Source: Endomicrobiia bacterium (GTDB lineage Bacteria; Elusimicrobiota; Endomicrobiia; Endomicrobiales; Endomicrobiaceae). Taken from it: a stretch of DNA of 5,200 nt. The translations under genes were made by a program, and so were the position numbers. The notes beneath the pieces were generated by a model. It was not told the origin of the DNA. It was given only the letters and a program-made list of their open reading frames with translations, and did not search any database. Below, one piece after another: positions 1 to 5,200 of the stretch. Location: the NCBI GenBank assembly GCA_009782015.1, contig WQUP01000112.1, forward strand, positions 1 through 5,200, in the 5' to 3' direction. Each line of letters begins with the position of its first letter. The first letter of the stretch is position 1.

Positions 1-288
1 GCGCAGATGAAAGACGATGTGCCTCTTGAAGAAAAAAAGAGGCGCCATGCGGCGATACTTGAAGAATCAAACAAAATATCAATGGAAATAGTATCGGAAA
101 TGGTAGGGACAAGACAGCAGGTTTTGGCCGAAAAGTTTGAAAACGGAGTTTTGGAAGCGCGCACAAGAAGCGGCAGGAAGGTTTTTGTAAAAGGCGGGCC
201 CGAGCATCTTGGAAGGCACGCGCAGGTTTTGATCAAAGAAGCAAAAATAAACTCGCTTTTCGGAGAAATGATAACGGCGGAGGATTAG
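1..288 (+). CDS. miaB: tRNA-2-methylthio-N6-dimethylallyladenosine synthase MiaB, C-terminal fragment
   Basis: This is the last 95 codons of a gene that begins before the window; the frame is open from base 1. The fragment starts with the short AQMKDDVP linker that follows the radical-SAM barrel in MiaB proteins. It then runs into a TRAM domain (about bases 85-273), with the basic TRSGRKVFVKGG stretch and the closing SLFGEMI strand typical of MiaB. In the family, MiaB is a cytoplasmic [4Fe-4S] radical-SAM enzyme that adds a methylthio group to i6A37 of tRNAs reading UNN codons, and the TRAM domain binds tRNA. The Fe-S cysteines lie outside the window and cannot be checked. The related methylthiotransferases MtaB and RimO also carry a TRAM domain, but the linker and the neighbouring mutS/mutL favour MiaB. 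The final codons (Ala-Glu-Asp-stop, TAG) are written by the first octamer of the adjoining hairpin repeat, so the extreme C-terminus appears repeat-derived. Confidence 0.85.
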   Translation, partial: AQMKDDVPLEEKKRRHAAILEESNKISMEIVSEMVGTRQQVLAEKFENGVLEARTRSGRKVFVKGGPEHLGRHAQVLIKEAKINSLFGEMITAED

Positions 289-366
289 AGGGTTGGAAGG
301 TTAGAAGATTGAAAACAAAGTTCTCTTGCCTTTAAACCTTCTAACCCTCTAACCTTCTAATCTTCT
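279..366. repeat. Octamer-armed hairpin element 1 (RGARGRTT units)
   Basis: An imperfect palindrome fills the miaB-transglycosylase gap. The left arm is four tandem 8-nt units (279-286, 287-294, 295-302, 303-310) of consensus RGARGRTT. The right arm is four units of the reverse complement AAYCYTCT (335-342, 343-350, 351-358, 359-366). Pairing the arms gives a 32-position stem. Almost every difference between the arms is a purine exchange that leaves a G-U pair in the + strand RNA, so only two positions (both A-C) fail to pair. The loop is 311-334. On the minus strand the loop reads GCAAGAGAAC, close to the core of elements 2 and 3. The array begins inside miaB and supplies its stop codon. It could act as an intercistronic RNA hairpin, but it is not a classic intrinsic terminator: only a short TATTTT follows it. 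Confidence 0.85.
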
Positions 367-376
367 GTATTTTGAC

Positions 377-946
377 ATGAAAAAACAAACTAAAACAACG
401 ATTATCATCGCAATCGTACTCATTGCGGCAATATATGCCGTTTTCTATATCAAAATCCGCACGGGCGTGCTGGATAATATCCAATACAAAGACGCTATAC
501 TGTTGTACTCAAAAGAGTATAATGTCGATCCGCTGTTGATCGAAGCCATAATGAAAAGAGAATCCAACATGAAACCTTCGGCGGTTTCCGCTAAAGGCGC
601 GATAGGCCTTATGCAGATCATGCCAAAAACAGGCCGCGACATAGCTTTGCAGCTGAACGTAAAAGATTTCAGCGAAGATATGCTGAAAGATCCTGACACG
701 AACATAAAATTCGGAACTTTTTACACTGGAAAACTTTTGGCTTATTACAAAAACAATCTCGTCTTCGCGCTTTCGGCATACAACGCCGGCATAGGAAACG
801 TCGATTCGTGGATCGCCTCAAGCTCTGATACTGTAAAAATACCTTTTAAAGATACCAAGAGACACGTAAAAGCCATATTATTTACATACTCGGTTTACAA
901 AGGAGCGGAAAGATTAAGACATCTTCTGAAAATAAAGACAACCTGA
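377..946 (+). CDS. Membrane-anchored soluble-lytic-transglycosylase-like protein (SLT domain)
   Basis: A 189-residue protein with a lysine-rich start and one hydrophobic segment (about residues 9-25), consistent with an uncleaved signal anchor that places the rest outside the cytoplasmic membrane. The remainder is a family 1 lytic transglycosylase fold. It shows the catalytic glutamate E62 in KRESNMKPSA, the GLMQIMP motif (77-83), the DPDTNIKFG segment (105-113) and the ALSAYNAG motif (131-138). Such enzymes cleave the MurNAc-GlcNAc bond of peptidoglycan and leave 1,6-anhydroMurNAc. The length matches compact SLT proteins without the helical toroid of Slt70. The ATG at 377 follows the hairpin arm by 10 nt and no Shine-Dalgarno sequence is visible, but it gives a sensible anchor and no better start exists nearby. 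The 3' end overlaps the probable mutS start by 34 nt. What process it serves (growth, secretion system or pilus assembly) cannot be told from the sequence. Confidence 0.9.
   Translation: MKKQTKTTIIIAIVLIAAIYAVFYIKIRTGVLDNIQYKDAILLYSKEYNVDPLLIEAIMKRESNMKPSAVSAKGAIGLMQIMPKTGRDIALQLNVKDFSEDMLKDPDTNIKFGTFYTGKLLAYYKNNLVFALSAYNAGIGNVDSWIASSSDTVKIPFKDTKRHVKAILFTYSVYKGAERLRHLLKIKTT
899..905 (+). promoter_or_regulatory. Shine-Dalgarno sequence for mutS (decides an ATT start)
   Basis: AAAGGAG lies inside the end of the transglycosylase gene, 7 nt before an ATT codon at 913 that is in frame with mutS. No Shine-Dalgarno sequence precedes the ATG at 955. The position fits translation of mutS from codon 913. 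Confidence 0.6.
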
Positions 947-3510
947 CGCCATTAATGGCTCAGTATTGGAACATCAAGGCAAAGTACTCCGGCATGGTGC
1001 TGTTTTTCCGTCTTGGAGACTTTTATGAGATGTTCGGCGACGATGCGGTAAGAGCAGCTCCGGCGCTTGAAGTCGTGCTCACGCAGCGCGCAGGCATGCC
1101 CATGTGCGGCGTTCCGTACCACTCGGTAAATTCCTACATCAGAAAACTCATAAACAAAGGTTTTAAAGTTGCGATATGCGAGCAGCTCGAAGAGCCGGGC
1201 GCGTCAAAAGGCATAGTCAAGCGCGGCGTGACAAGGGTTATTACGCCGGGCACCGTGCTTGAAGACACTTTGCTTGAGTCAAAACAAAACAACTTTTTAA
1301 TGGCCGTATATTTTGACGAGAATGTACAAAATGGAGCTTTTGCCGCTGCGGACATTTCCACGGGAGAATTCTTTACAGCCAAAACCGATTTAAAATCGCT
1401 TGAAGCCGAGATCTCAAAGTATGCGCCGGGGGAAATACTCTTCTCGCAGAGAACCCTTCAAAACGCGTACGTGTCGGCTTTTGTATCAAAACTCAAAACG
1501 CCGGTTTCCGATTTTGGCGACTCTTTCTTTTCTTATGAAAACGCAAAAAACACAGTTGAAGAAGTTTTCGGCGGCAGGGCGTTAAAAACATTCGGCCTCA
1601 ATGAAAAAGAAGCCGTGGCCGCATGTGGCGCCGTGCTCGGCTACATAAAAGAAACGCAGCCTTCAAGCCTTGGAATATTTTCGCAGATCAAATACATAAA
1701 AAACTCCGACTTTATGGAGCTTGACGGAGTTGCTATAAAAAATCTCGAGCTTTTAAGCTCAATGGCTACCGGCAAAACCGAAAACTCGTTGCTTTCGGTA
1801 ATGGATTCCACAAAAACGCCGATGGGAGCAAGAACGCTGAGGCAGTGGCTTATCAAGCCGCTTTTAGATGTCAAACAAATAGAAAACCGCCAGAACATAG
1901 TAAAATTTTTTATCGAAAATCCGCATATACGCAAAGAGACAGCGGAAAAATTAAAAAGCGTTGCCGACATCGAAAGGATAATCGCCAGGATCTCATCCGG
2001 CTCTGCAAACCCCAAAGAGCTGATATCTTTAAAAAATTCTCTTACGACGATAAATGAAATCACGGACATTCTTAAAGCCGTTAACTCCACTCTCCACACT
2101 CCAAACTCCACACTGTCTTTCGAAATTCCTCAAAACGAAGAGACAATAAAAAAGATTTCGCTTTTCTTGGTTGACGAGCCGCCCGTAATGCTCAAAGACG
2201 GCAATGTCATAAAGAGCGGCGTAAACGCCGAACTTGACGAGCTCCGCAGGCTTTCAACCGATACAAAAACATTCATTTCAAACCTTGAAGCAAAGGAAAG
2301 GGAAAGCTCCGGCATAAATAATCTTAAAATCGGCTATACCTCGGTTTTCGGATACTATATAGAAATCACCAAAGCCAATATTCCGCTTGCTCCGAAGCAT
2401 TACATAAGAAAGCAGACGCTTACAAACTGCGAGAGATACATAACCGAAGAGCTGAAAAATCTCGAAGAGAAAATTCTCTCCGCGCAGGAAAAGACTTTGC
2501 GCCTTGAAAGCGCGATATTCAACGATTTGAGGCTGGCTATAGCCGGGTTTACCGGCGAGATATTAACAACTTCGCAGATTACCGCGGAGATAGATATTTT
2601 CTGCGGATTCGCGCAAAACGCGGTGGATTACAACTACTCATGTCCGCAGATAAGCGAAGGTGCGGAACTTACGATTATCGAAGGCAGGCATCCGGTTGTG
2701 GAAAGAATTTTAAAGTCCGGAGAGTTTGTCGCAAACGACGCTTCTTTTGAAGAGAGCTCAAGGATTATGATTCTCACAGGCCCGAACATGTCCGGTAAGT
2801 CAACGTACTTAAGGCAGACTGCGCTTATTGTGATAATGGCGCAGACAGGCTCTTTTGTTCCGGCGCAGAGCGCAAAAATCGGGCTCACGGACAGAATATT
2901 CACAAGAATCGGCGCCGGAGACAATCTTGCCGGCGGCGAATCCACATTTATGGTAGAGATGACCGAGACTGCAAACATACTGAACCAATATACTGCAAGA
3001 AGCCTGATAATTTTAGACGAAGTCGGAAGGGGCACTTCGACATACGACGGAATGTCTATAGCCTGGGCTATCATAGAGTACTTTGCCGACGAACGCAGAG
3101 CGGCAAATACCGGGGCAAAGGTTCTGTTTGCCACGCACTATTTCGAGCTCACGGCGCTGGCGCAAAAGCTTAAAGGCGCAGCAAACTTCAGCGTTGACGT
3201 AAAAGAGTGGAACGGCGACGTCGTATTTCTTCACAAAATAGTCGAAGGCAGCGCGGATAAATCCTACGGAATACACGTGGCTAAAATCGCCGGCATTCCT
3301 CATCAGGTAATCGAAAGGGCGTACAAAATACTAAGGAAGCTTGAGACAAACCAGGTTGAGCCGTCAAAGCTTGACGAAACCGCGCAGGCCGAGTTTTTCT
3401 GTACAACTGAGCCTCAAATTTTAGTAGAATTAAGACAAATCGATACCGACAGGCTCACGCCCATAGAGGCGTTTAACATTTTGAGAGAGTGGAAGAATAA
3501 ATACAAGTAA
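913..3510 (+). CDS. mutS: DNA mismatch repair protein MutS
   Basis: A full-length MutS (865 residues from ATT 913; 851 from the conventional ATG 955). MutS dimers recognise mismatches and small loops and, with ATP, become a sliding clamp that recruits MutL. Visible in order (865 numbering): the mismatch-binding F-x-E motif (F37, E39) in RLGDFYEMF; the connector; the lever and clamp with GYYIEITKAN and RKQTLTNCERYITEEL; Walker A GPNMSGKST (623-631); the signature segment GAGDNLAGGEST (from 667); Walker B with D702 and E703 followed by GRGTSTYDG; H742 in FATHYFE; and a probable beta-clamp motif QAEFF (825-829). Start choice: codons just upstream of ATG 955 encode LTPL, so the conserved TP-hydrophobic-M-x-QY start of MutS is complete only if translation begins upstream. 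The sole Shine-Dalgarno sequence points to ATT 913; there is no ATG, GTG or TTG between the stop at 847-849 and 955. An oddity is a tandem heptamer array inside the lever region (see the repeat at 2085-2112). Confidence 0.95.
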   Translation: MKTSSENKDNLTPLMAQYWNIKAKYSGMVLFFRLGDFYEMFGDDAVRAAPALEVVLTQRAGMPMCGVPYHSVNSYIRKLINKGFKVAICEQLEEPGASKGIVKRGVTRVITPGTVLEDTLLESKQNNFLMAVYFDENVQNGAFAAADISTGEFFTAKTDLKSLEAEISKYAPGEILFSQRTLQNAYVSAFVSKLKTPVSDFGDSFFSYENAKNTVEEVFGGRALKTFGLNEKEAVAACGAVLGYIKETQPSSLGIFSQIKYIKNSDFMELDGVAIKNLELLSSMATGKTENSLLSVMDSTKTPMGARTLRQWLIKPLLDVKQIENRQNIVKFFIENPHIRKETAEKLKSVADIERIIARISSGSANPKELISLKNSLTTINEITDILKAVNSTLHTPNSTLSFEIPQNEETIKKISLFLVDEPPVMLKDGNVIKSGVNAELDELRRLSTDTKTFISNLEAKERESSGINNLKIGYTSVFGYYIEITKANIPLAPKHYIRKQTLTNCERYITEELKNLEEKILSAQEKTLRLESAIFNDLRLAIAGFTGEILTTSQITAEIDIFCGFAQNAVDYNYSCPQISEGAELTIIEGRHPVVERILKSGEFVANDASFEESSRIMILTGPNMSGKSTYLRQTALIVIMAQTGSFVPAQSAKIGLTDRIFTRIGAGDNLAGGESTFMVEMTETANILNQYTARSLIILDEVGRGTSTYDGMSIAWAIIEYFADERRAANTGAKVLFATHYFELTALAQKLKGAANFSVDVKEWNGDVVFLHKIVEGSADKSYGIHVAKIAGIPHQVIERAYKILRKLETNQVEPSKLDETAQAEFFCTTEPQILVELRQIDTDRLTPIEAFNILREWKNKYK
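2085..2112. repeat. Four tandem heptamers (CTCCAMW) inside mutS
   Basis: Four contiguous 7-nt units begin at 2085, 2092, 2099 and 2106; each starts with CTCCA. They encode NSTLHTPNSTL (about residues 391-401 in the 865 numbering) between two lever helices, a stretch that is variable in length and sequence among MutS proteins. No inverted partner is found nearby. The same heptamer occurs on the opposite strand at 5144-5171 in mutL. Confidence 0.7.
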
Positions 3511-3515
3511 CGGCA

Positions 3516-3615
3516 GATGCAGAGATGCAGTGACGCGGGGATGCAGGGTAACGGCCAAAACGACAAAAAGTCGTTGTCTTTGCTCCGCATCTCCGCATCC
3601 CCGCATCTTTGCATC
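3516..3615. repeat. Octamer-armed hairpin element 2 (GATGCRGR units)
   Basis: A long imperfect palindrome filling most of the mutS-PilZ gap. The left arm has four 8-nt units (3516-3547) of the type GATGCAGR. The right arm has four units on the opposite strand (3584-3615), reading GATGCRRR in reverse complement. Most arm differences are A/G exchanges; a few are true mismatches. The core closes with a perfect AACGAC / GTCGTT stem (3559-3564 and 3570-3575) around an AAAAA loop. On the minus strand the core reads GCAAAGACAACG (3583 down to 3572), identical to the core of element 3 on the + strand. It ends 9 nt before the Shine-Dalgarno sequence of the next gene. There is no U-tract after it, so it is not a standard terminator. 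Confidence 0.85.
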
Positions 3616-3623
3616 GCAGTACT

Positions 3624-3628
3624 GGAGG
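3624..3628 (+). promoter_or_regulatory. Shine-Dalgarno sequence for the PilZ gene
   Basis: GGAGG lies 4 nt before ATG 3633 and just outside the hairpin arm. It selects ATG 3633 over the in-frame TTG at 3609, which sits inside the repeat arm. Confidence 0.75.
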
Positions 3629-3632
3629 AATC

Positions 3633-4061
3633 ATGGTTGAAAAGAGAAAAAACCGCAGGATGCCGATTATAAAACAGTTCGGCGAACTCATTATGCTTAA
3701 GGTTGCAGGCGAATCTGTTCCGGGTATTATACTTGATCTTTCGGCCGACGGCGTTTCGCTTATGGCCTACGCGCATGTGCCGACAGGAACAAGCGTATGT
3801 CTTGACATAGACCTTCCGGATTTAAAAGCCGCCAATATGTGCGGCAAAGTGGTTTGGTCGCTTAAACAAGGCGAGATGTGGCGCATGGGCATATCCGTAA
3901 CGGATATGAGCACCCTTGACGCAAAGCAGATCAACAGAATGGCCATAGCTTTCAACGACTGCGAAAATAAAATCATGCTCGGCGTTCCGGACGTATGCTA
4001 CTCAAAATGCTCATATTACAAAATTTGCGAAAAACCGCAGAAAATCAAAGGCGAGGCATAG
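3633..4061 (+). CDS. PilZ-domain protein with C-terminal cysteine cluster
   Basis: A 142-residue, probably cytoplasmic protein. The N-terminus carries the two c-di-GMP-binding signatures of PilZ domains at the usual spacing: RxxxR (R5 and R9 in KRKNRR) and DxSxxG (D35, S37, G40 in DLSADG). A beta-rich stretch follows to about residue 90, with CGKVVWS (70-76) and WRMGISV (83-89), typical of the PilZ barrel. Both motifs are intact, so binding of cyclic di-GMP is likely. After the barrel comes a short helical segment, then a cysteine-rich tail: C110, C122, C126 and C132 (C-x11-C-x3-C-x5-C). This tail is not part of the basic PilZ fold and could bind a metal or Fe-S cluster; that is inference. 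The gene lies between mutS and mutL, flanked on both sides by related hairpin repeats. There is no effector domain, so its output partner is unknown; PilZ proteins commonly act on motility, pili or exopolysaccharide. Confidence 0.85.
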   Translation: MVEKRKNRRMPIIKQFGELIMLKVAGESVPGIILDLSADGVSLMAYAHVPTGTSVCLDIDLPDLKAANMCGKVVWSLKQGEMWRMGISVTDMSTLDAKQINRMAIAFNDCENKIMLGVPDVCYSKCSYYKICEKPQKIKGEA

Positions 4062-4135
4062 ATGCAAGGATGCGAGGATGCGAAGCAAAGACAACGCCGT
4101 TGCTACGCATCTTCGCATCTTAGCATCTTCGCATC
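4053..4135. repeat. Octamer-armed hairpin element 3 (GATGCGAR units)
   Basis: An imperfect palindrome filling the PilZ-mutL gap. The left arm has three clear 8-nt units (4061-4084, GATGCRAR) and a degenerate fourth (4053-4060) inside the end of the PilZ gene; the G of its TAG stop is the first base of the first clear unit. The right arm has four units on the opposite strand (4104-4135). The core 4085-4103 begins GCAAAGACAACG and can pair GCAA with TTGC or CAAC with GTTG. Bases 4077-4096 match the minus strand of element 2 (3591 down to 3572) at 19 of 20 positions. The right arm ends 3 nt before the mutL ATG. Confidence 0.85.
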
Positions 4136-4138
4136 ATT

Positions 4139-5200
4139 ATGATAAATATCTTATCCCAGGAAACCATAAATAAAATTGCGGCGGGCGAAGTAGTAGAGCG
4201 CCCGCTTAACGCTGTAAAAGAGCTTGTAGAAAACTCTTTGGACGCCTGCGCTTCGTCAATCACGGTCGAAATCGCAGGAGCCGGAAAAAAGCTCATACGC
4301 GTTTCAGACAACGGGAGCGGAATGGACAAAGGGGACTTGGAGCTTTCCGTAATGCGCCACGCCACAAGCAAAATAGCTGATTTCAACGATTTGTCATACA
4401 TAGATTCGCTCGGTTTCAGAGGCGAAGCGCTCGCATCGATTGCGGCTGTCTCAAAATTTGAAATTAAGACGAGAAAGAAAGGGGAAAGCTCGGGCTGGAC
4501 ACTCTCGTGCGAAGGCGGCAAGAAAGTAAAAGTCTCTCCCTGGGCCTGCGCCGAAGGAACGATTACCGAAGTCAAAGATTTATTTTTCAACACTCCGGTA
4601 AGGCACAAGTTTTTAAAAAGCGACGCAACCGAACGTACAAAAATAATAGCTTCCGTAGAGGAAACGTCTCTTGCAAACAGCACGATAGCTTTTAAGCTGC
4701 TGTCAGAAAATAAAACGGTTTTCTCAGCGGCAGGAACAGAAAGCAAAAAAGAACGCATATCTGATATTCTAGGAAAAGATTTTGCCGCAGCCTTAAGAAA
4801 CATAAAAGTAAATCACGAAAAAGCGTCGTTTGACATATACTTTACCGGCAGGGACAATTCGCAGTCAAACCGAAATTACCAGTATCTCTTTGTAAACTCG
4901 CGCCCCGTAAATTTCCCGAAGTGGCTTATCCACTGCGTGTACAACGCTTACAAAGAATCCATCCCGCACGACAAACATCCCGGAGTTTTACTTTACATTA
5001 CGATAGATCCGGCAGAGATAGACGTAAACATCCACCCGGCCAAAAGAGAGATTAAATTTTCAGATGAAGGCGCGGTTTATGATGTGGTTTTTAAGGCATT
5101 GAAAAATGCGCTTACTTCGCATGAGCACCCTTCTATACAGAAGAGTGAAGTGTGGGGAGTGAGGAGTGAAGATACTGCACCTGTCATTCTGAGCAAGGCG
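4139..5200 (+). CDS. mutL: DNA mismatch repair protein MutL, N-terminal part (cut by window end)
   Basis: 354 codons of MutL, open to the last base. MutL is the ATP-driven dimer that links MutS recognition to strand cleavage and excision. The whole GHKL ATPase region is present: motif I with catalytic E28 and Mg-binding N32 (KELVENSLDA), motif II DNGSGM (57-62), RHATSKI (73-79), GFRGEAL (92-98), DLFFNTPVR (147-155), then the transducer domain with FVNSRPV (251-257) and DVNIHPAK with K302. The C-terminal dimerisation domain is beyond the window, so whether it holds the endonuclease motif DQHAx2Ex4E (present in MutL of bacteria lacking MutH) cannot be seen. The start ATG is 3 nt after a hairpin repeat arm with no Shine-Dalgarno sequence; it gives the normal MutL N-terminus and no upstream ATG, GTG or TTG fits better. 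The last visible residues (from about 336) are written by two short repeats in the linker region. Confidence 0.95.
   Translation, partial: MINILSQETINKIAAGEVVERPLNAVKELVENSLDACASSITVEIAGAGKKLIRVSDNGSGMDKGDLELSVMRHATSKIADFNDLSYIDSLGFRGEALASIAAVSKFEIKTRKKGESSGWTLSCEGGKKVKVSPWACAEGTITEVKDLFFNTPVRHKFLKSDATERTKIIASVEETSLANSTIAFKLLSENKTVFSAAGTESKKERISDILGKDFAAALRNIKVNHEKASFDIYFTGRDNSQSNRNYQYLFVNSRPVNFPKWLIHCVYNAYKESIPHDKHPGVLLYITIDPAEIDVNIHPAKREIKFSDEGAVYDVVFKALKNALTSHEHPSIQKSEVWGVRSEDTAPVILSKA
5144..5171. repeat. Four tandem heptamers (AGTGARG; reverse complement CYYCACW) inside mutL
   Basis: Four contiguous 7-nt units begin at 5144, 5151, 5158 and 5165. Read on the minus strand they follow CYYCACW, the same family as the CTCCACW heptamers in mutS but in opposite orientation. 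They encode SEVWGVRSE (residues 336-344) in the linker after the ATPase and transducer region, where MutL proteins tolerate sequence change. Confidence 0.65.
5182..5200. repeat. Start of a TGTCATTCTGAGC-type dispersed repeat, cut by window end
   Basis: TGTCATTCTGAGCAAGGCG resembles a short repeat that I recall being scattered through many unrelated bacterial genomes (forms close to TGTCATTCTGAGCGAAGCG). Here it is read in frame as VILSKA, a translation often seen where this repeat falls in coding sequence. Identification is from memory of the motif; only 19 bases are visible. Confidence 0.5.

Noticed and set aside
279..366. Intrinsic terminator after miaB
   Set aside because: The stem is long, made of repeats and only moderate in GC, and it is followed by just TATTTT rather than a clear U-tract. 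Attenuation remains possible.
955..957. ATG 955 as the mutS start
   Set aside because: It would drop the conserved TP residues of the MutS N-terminus and has no Shine-Dalgarno sequence. It is kept as the fallback if ATT 913 is not used.
1641..3134. Minus-strand open frames opposite mutS (1641-2111 and 2634-3134)
   Set aside because: They cover conserved MutS lever and ATPase sequence, lack recognisable domains and are best explained as shadows.
3609..3632. TTG start for the PilZ gene, 8 codons upstream of ATG 3633
   Set aside because: The TTG is part of the hairpin arm and has no Shine-Dalgarno sequence; GGAGG at 3624-3628 points to ATG 3633.
3516..4135. CRISPR array
   Set aside because: The units are 7-8 nt, contiguous and inverted about a core; there are no spacers, no repeats of CRISPR length and no cas genes.
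4120..4803. Long open frame on the minus strand (227 codons) opposite mutL
   Set aside because: It lies entirely against conserved MutL motifs on the + strand, begins in a repeat and shows no recognisable domain. It is a shadow of the codon bias.

Overview
The window reads as one co-directional bacterial gene block, all on the + strand: the 3' end of miaB (tRNA methylthiotransferase), a membrane-anchored lytic transglycosylase, mutS, a PilZ-domain protein with a C-terminal cysteine cluster, and the 5' part of mutL (cut by the window end). Spacing is tight: there is one 34-nt overlap and three gaps of about 80-120 nt. This suggests an operon combining tRNA modification, mismatch repair, cell-wall remodelling and a probable c-di-GMP sensor. 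The organism is a bacterium of moderate GC. MutS and MutL are of the general bacterial type. The repeat-rich gaps and gene content would fit a deep-branching, mostly uncultured phylum (Elusimicrobiota or Omnitrophota are guesses), but the sequence alone does not settle this.

Layout: miaB tail 1-288; hairpin element 1 at 279-366; transglycosylase 377-946; mutS 913-3510, with a probable ATT start that overlaps the previous gene; hairpin element 2 at 3516-3615; PilZ protein 3633-4061; hairpin element 3 at 4053-4135; mutL 4139 to the window end.

The most striking content is not the proteins but the gaps. All three true gaps are filled almost completely by one kind of structure: a long imperfect palindrome whose two arms are each about four tandem 8-nt units, closed by a short core. 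Element 1 uses the octamer RGARGRTT. Elements 2 and 3 use GATGCRRR. Despite unrelated octamers, all three cores contain GCAA(A)GAsAAC, and elements 2 and 3 share a 19/20-nt match in opposite orientation. Two further arrays of four 7-nt units (consensus CTCCACW) lie inside coding sequence, one in the MutS lever region and one in the MutL linker, in opposite orientations. The MutL array is followed by a copy of a TGTCATTCTGAGC-type repeat. Together these look like a family of short-unit, palindromic, non-autonomous repeats that settle in gene junctions and tolerant protein loops.

Two downstream genes (transglycosylase and mutL) start within about 3-10 nt of a hairpin arm and show no Shine-Dalgarno sequence. 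The PilZ gene keeps a good one. The hairpins may therefore shape translation or RNA processing between cistrons. That part is inference.
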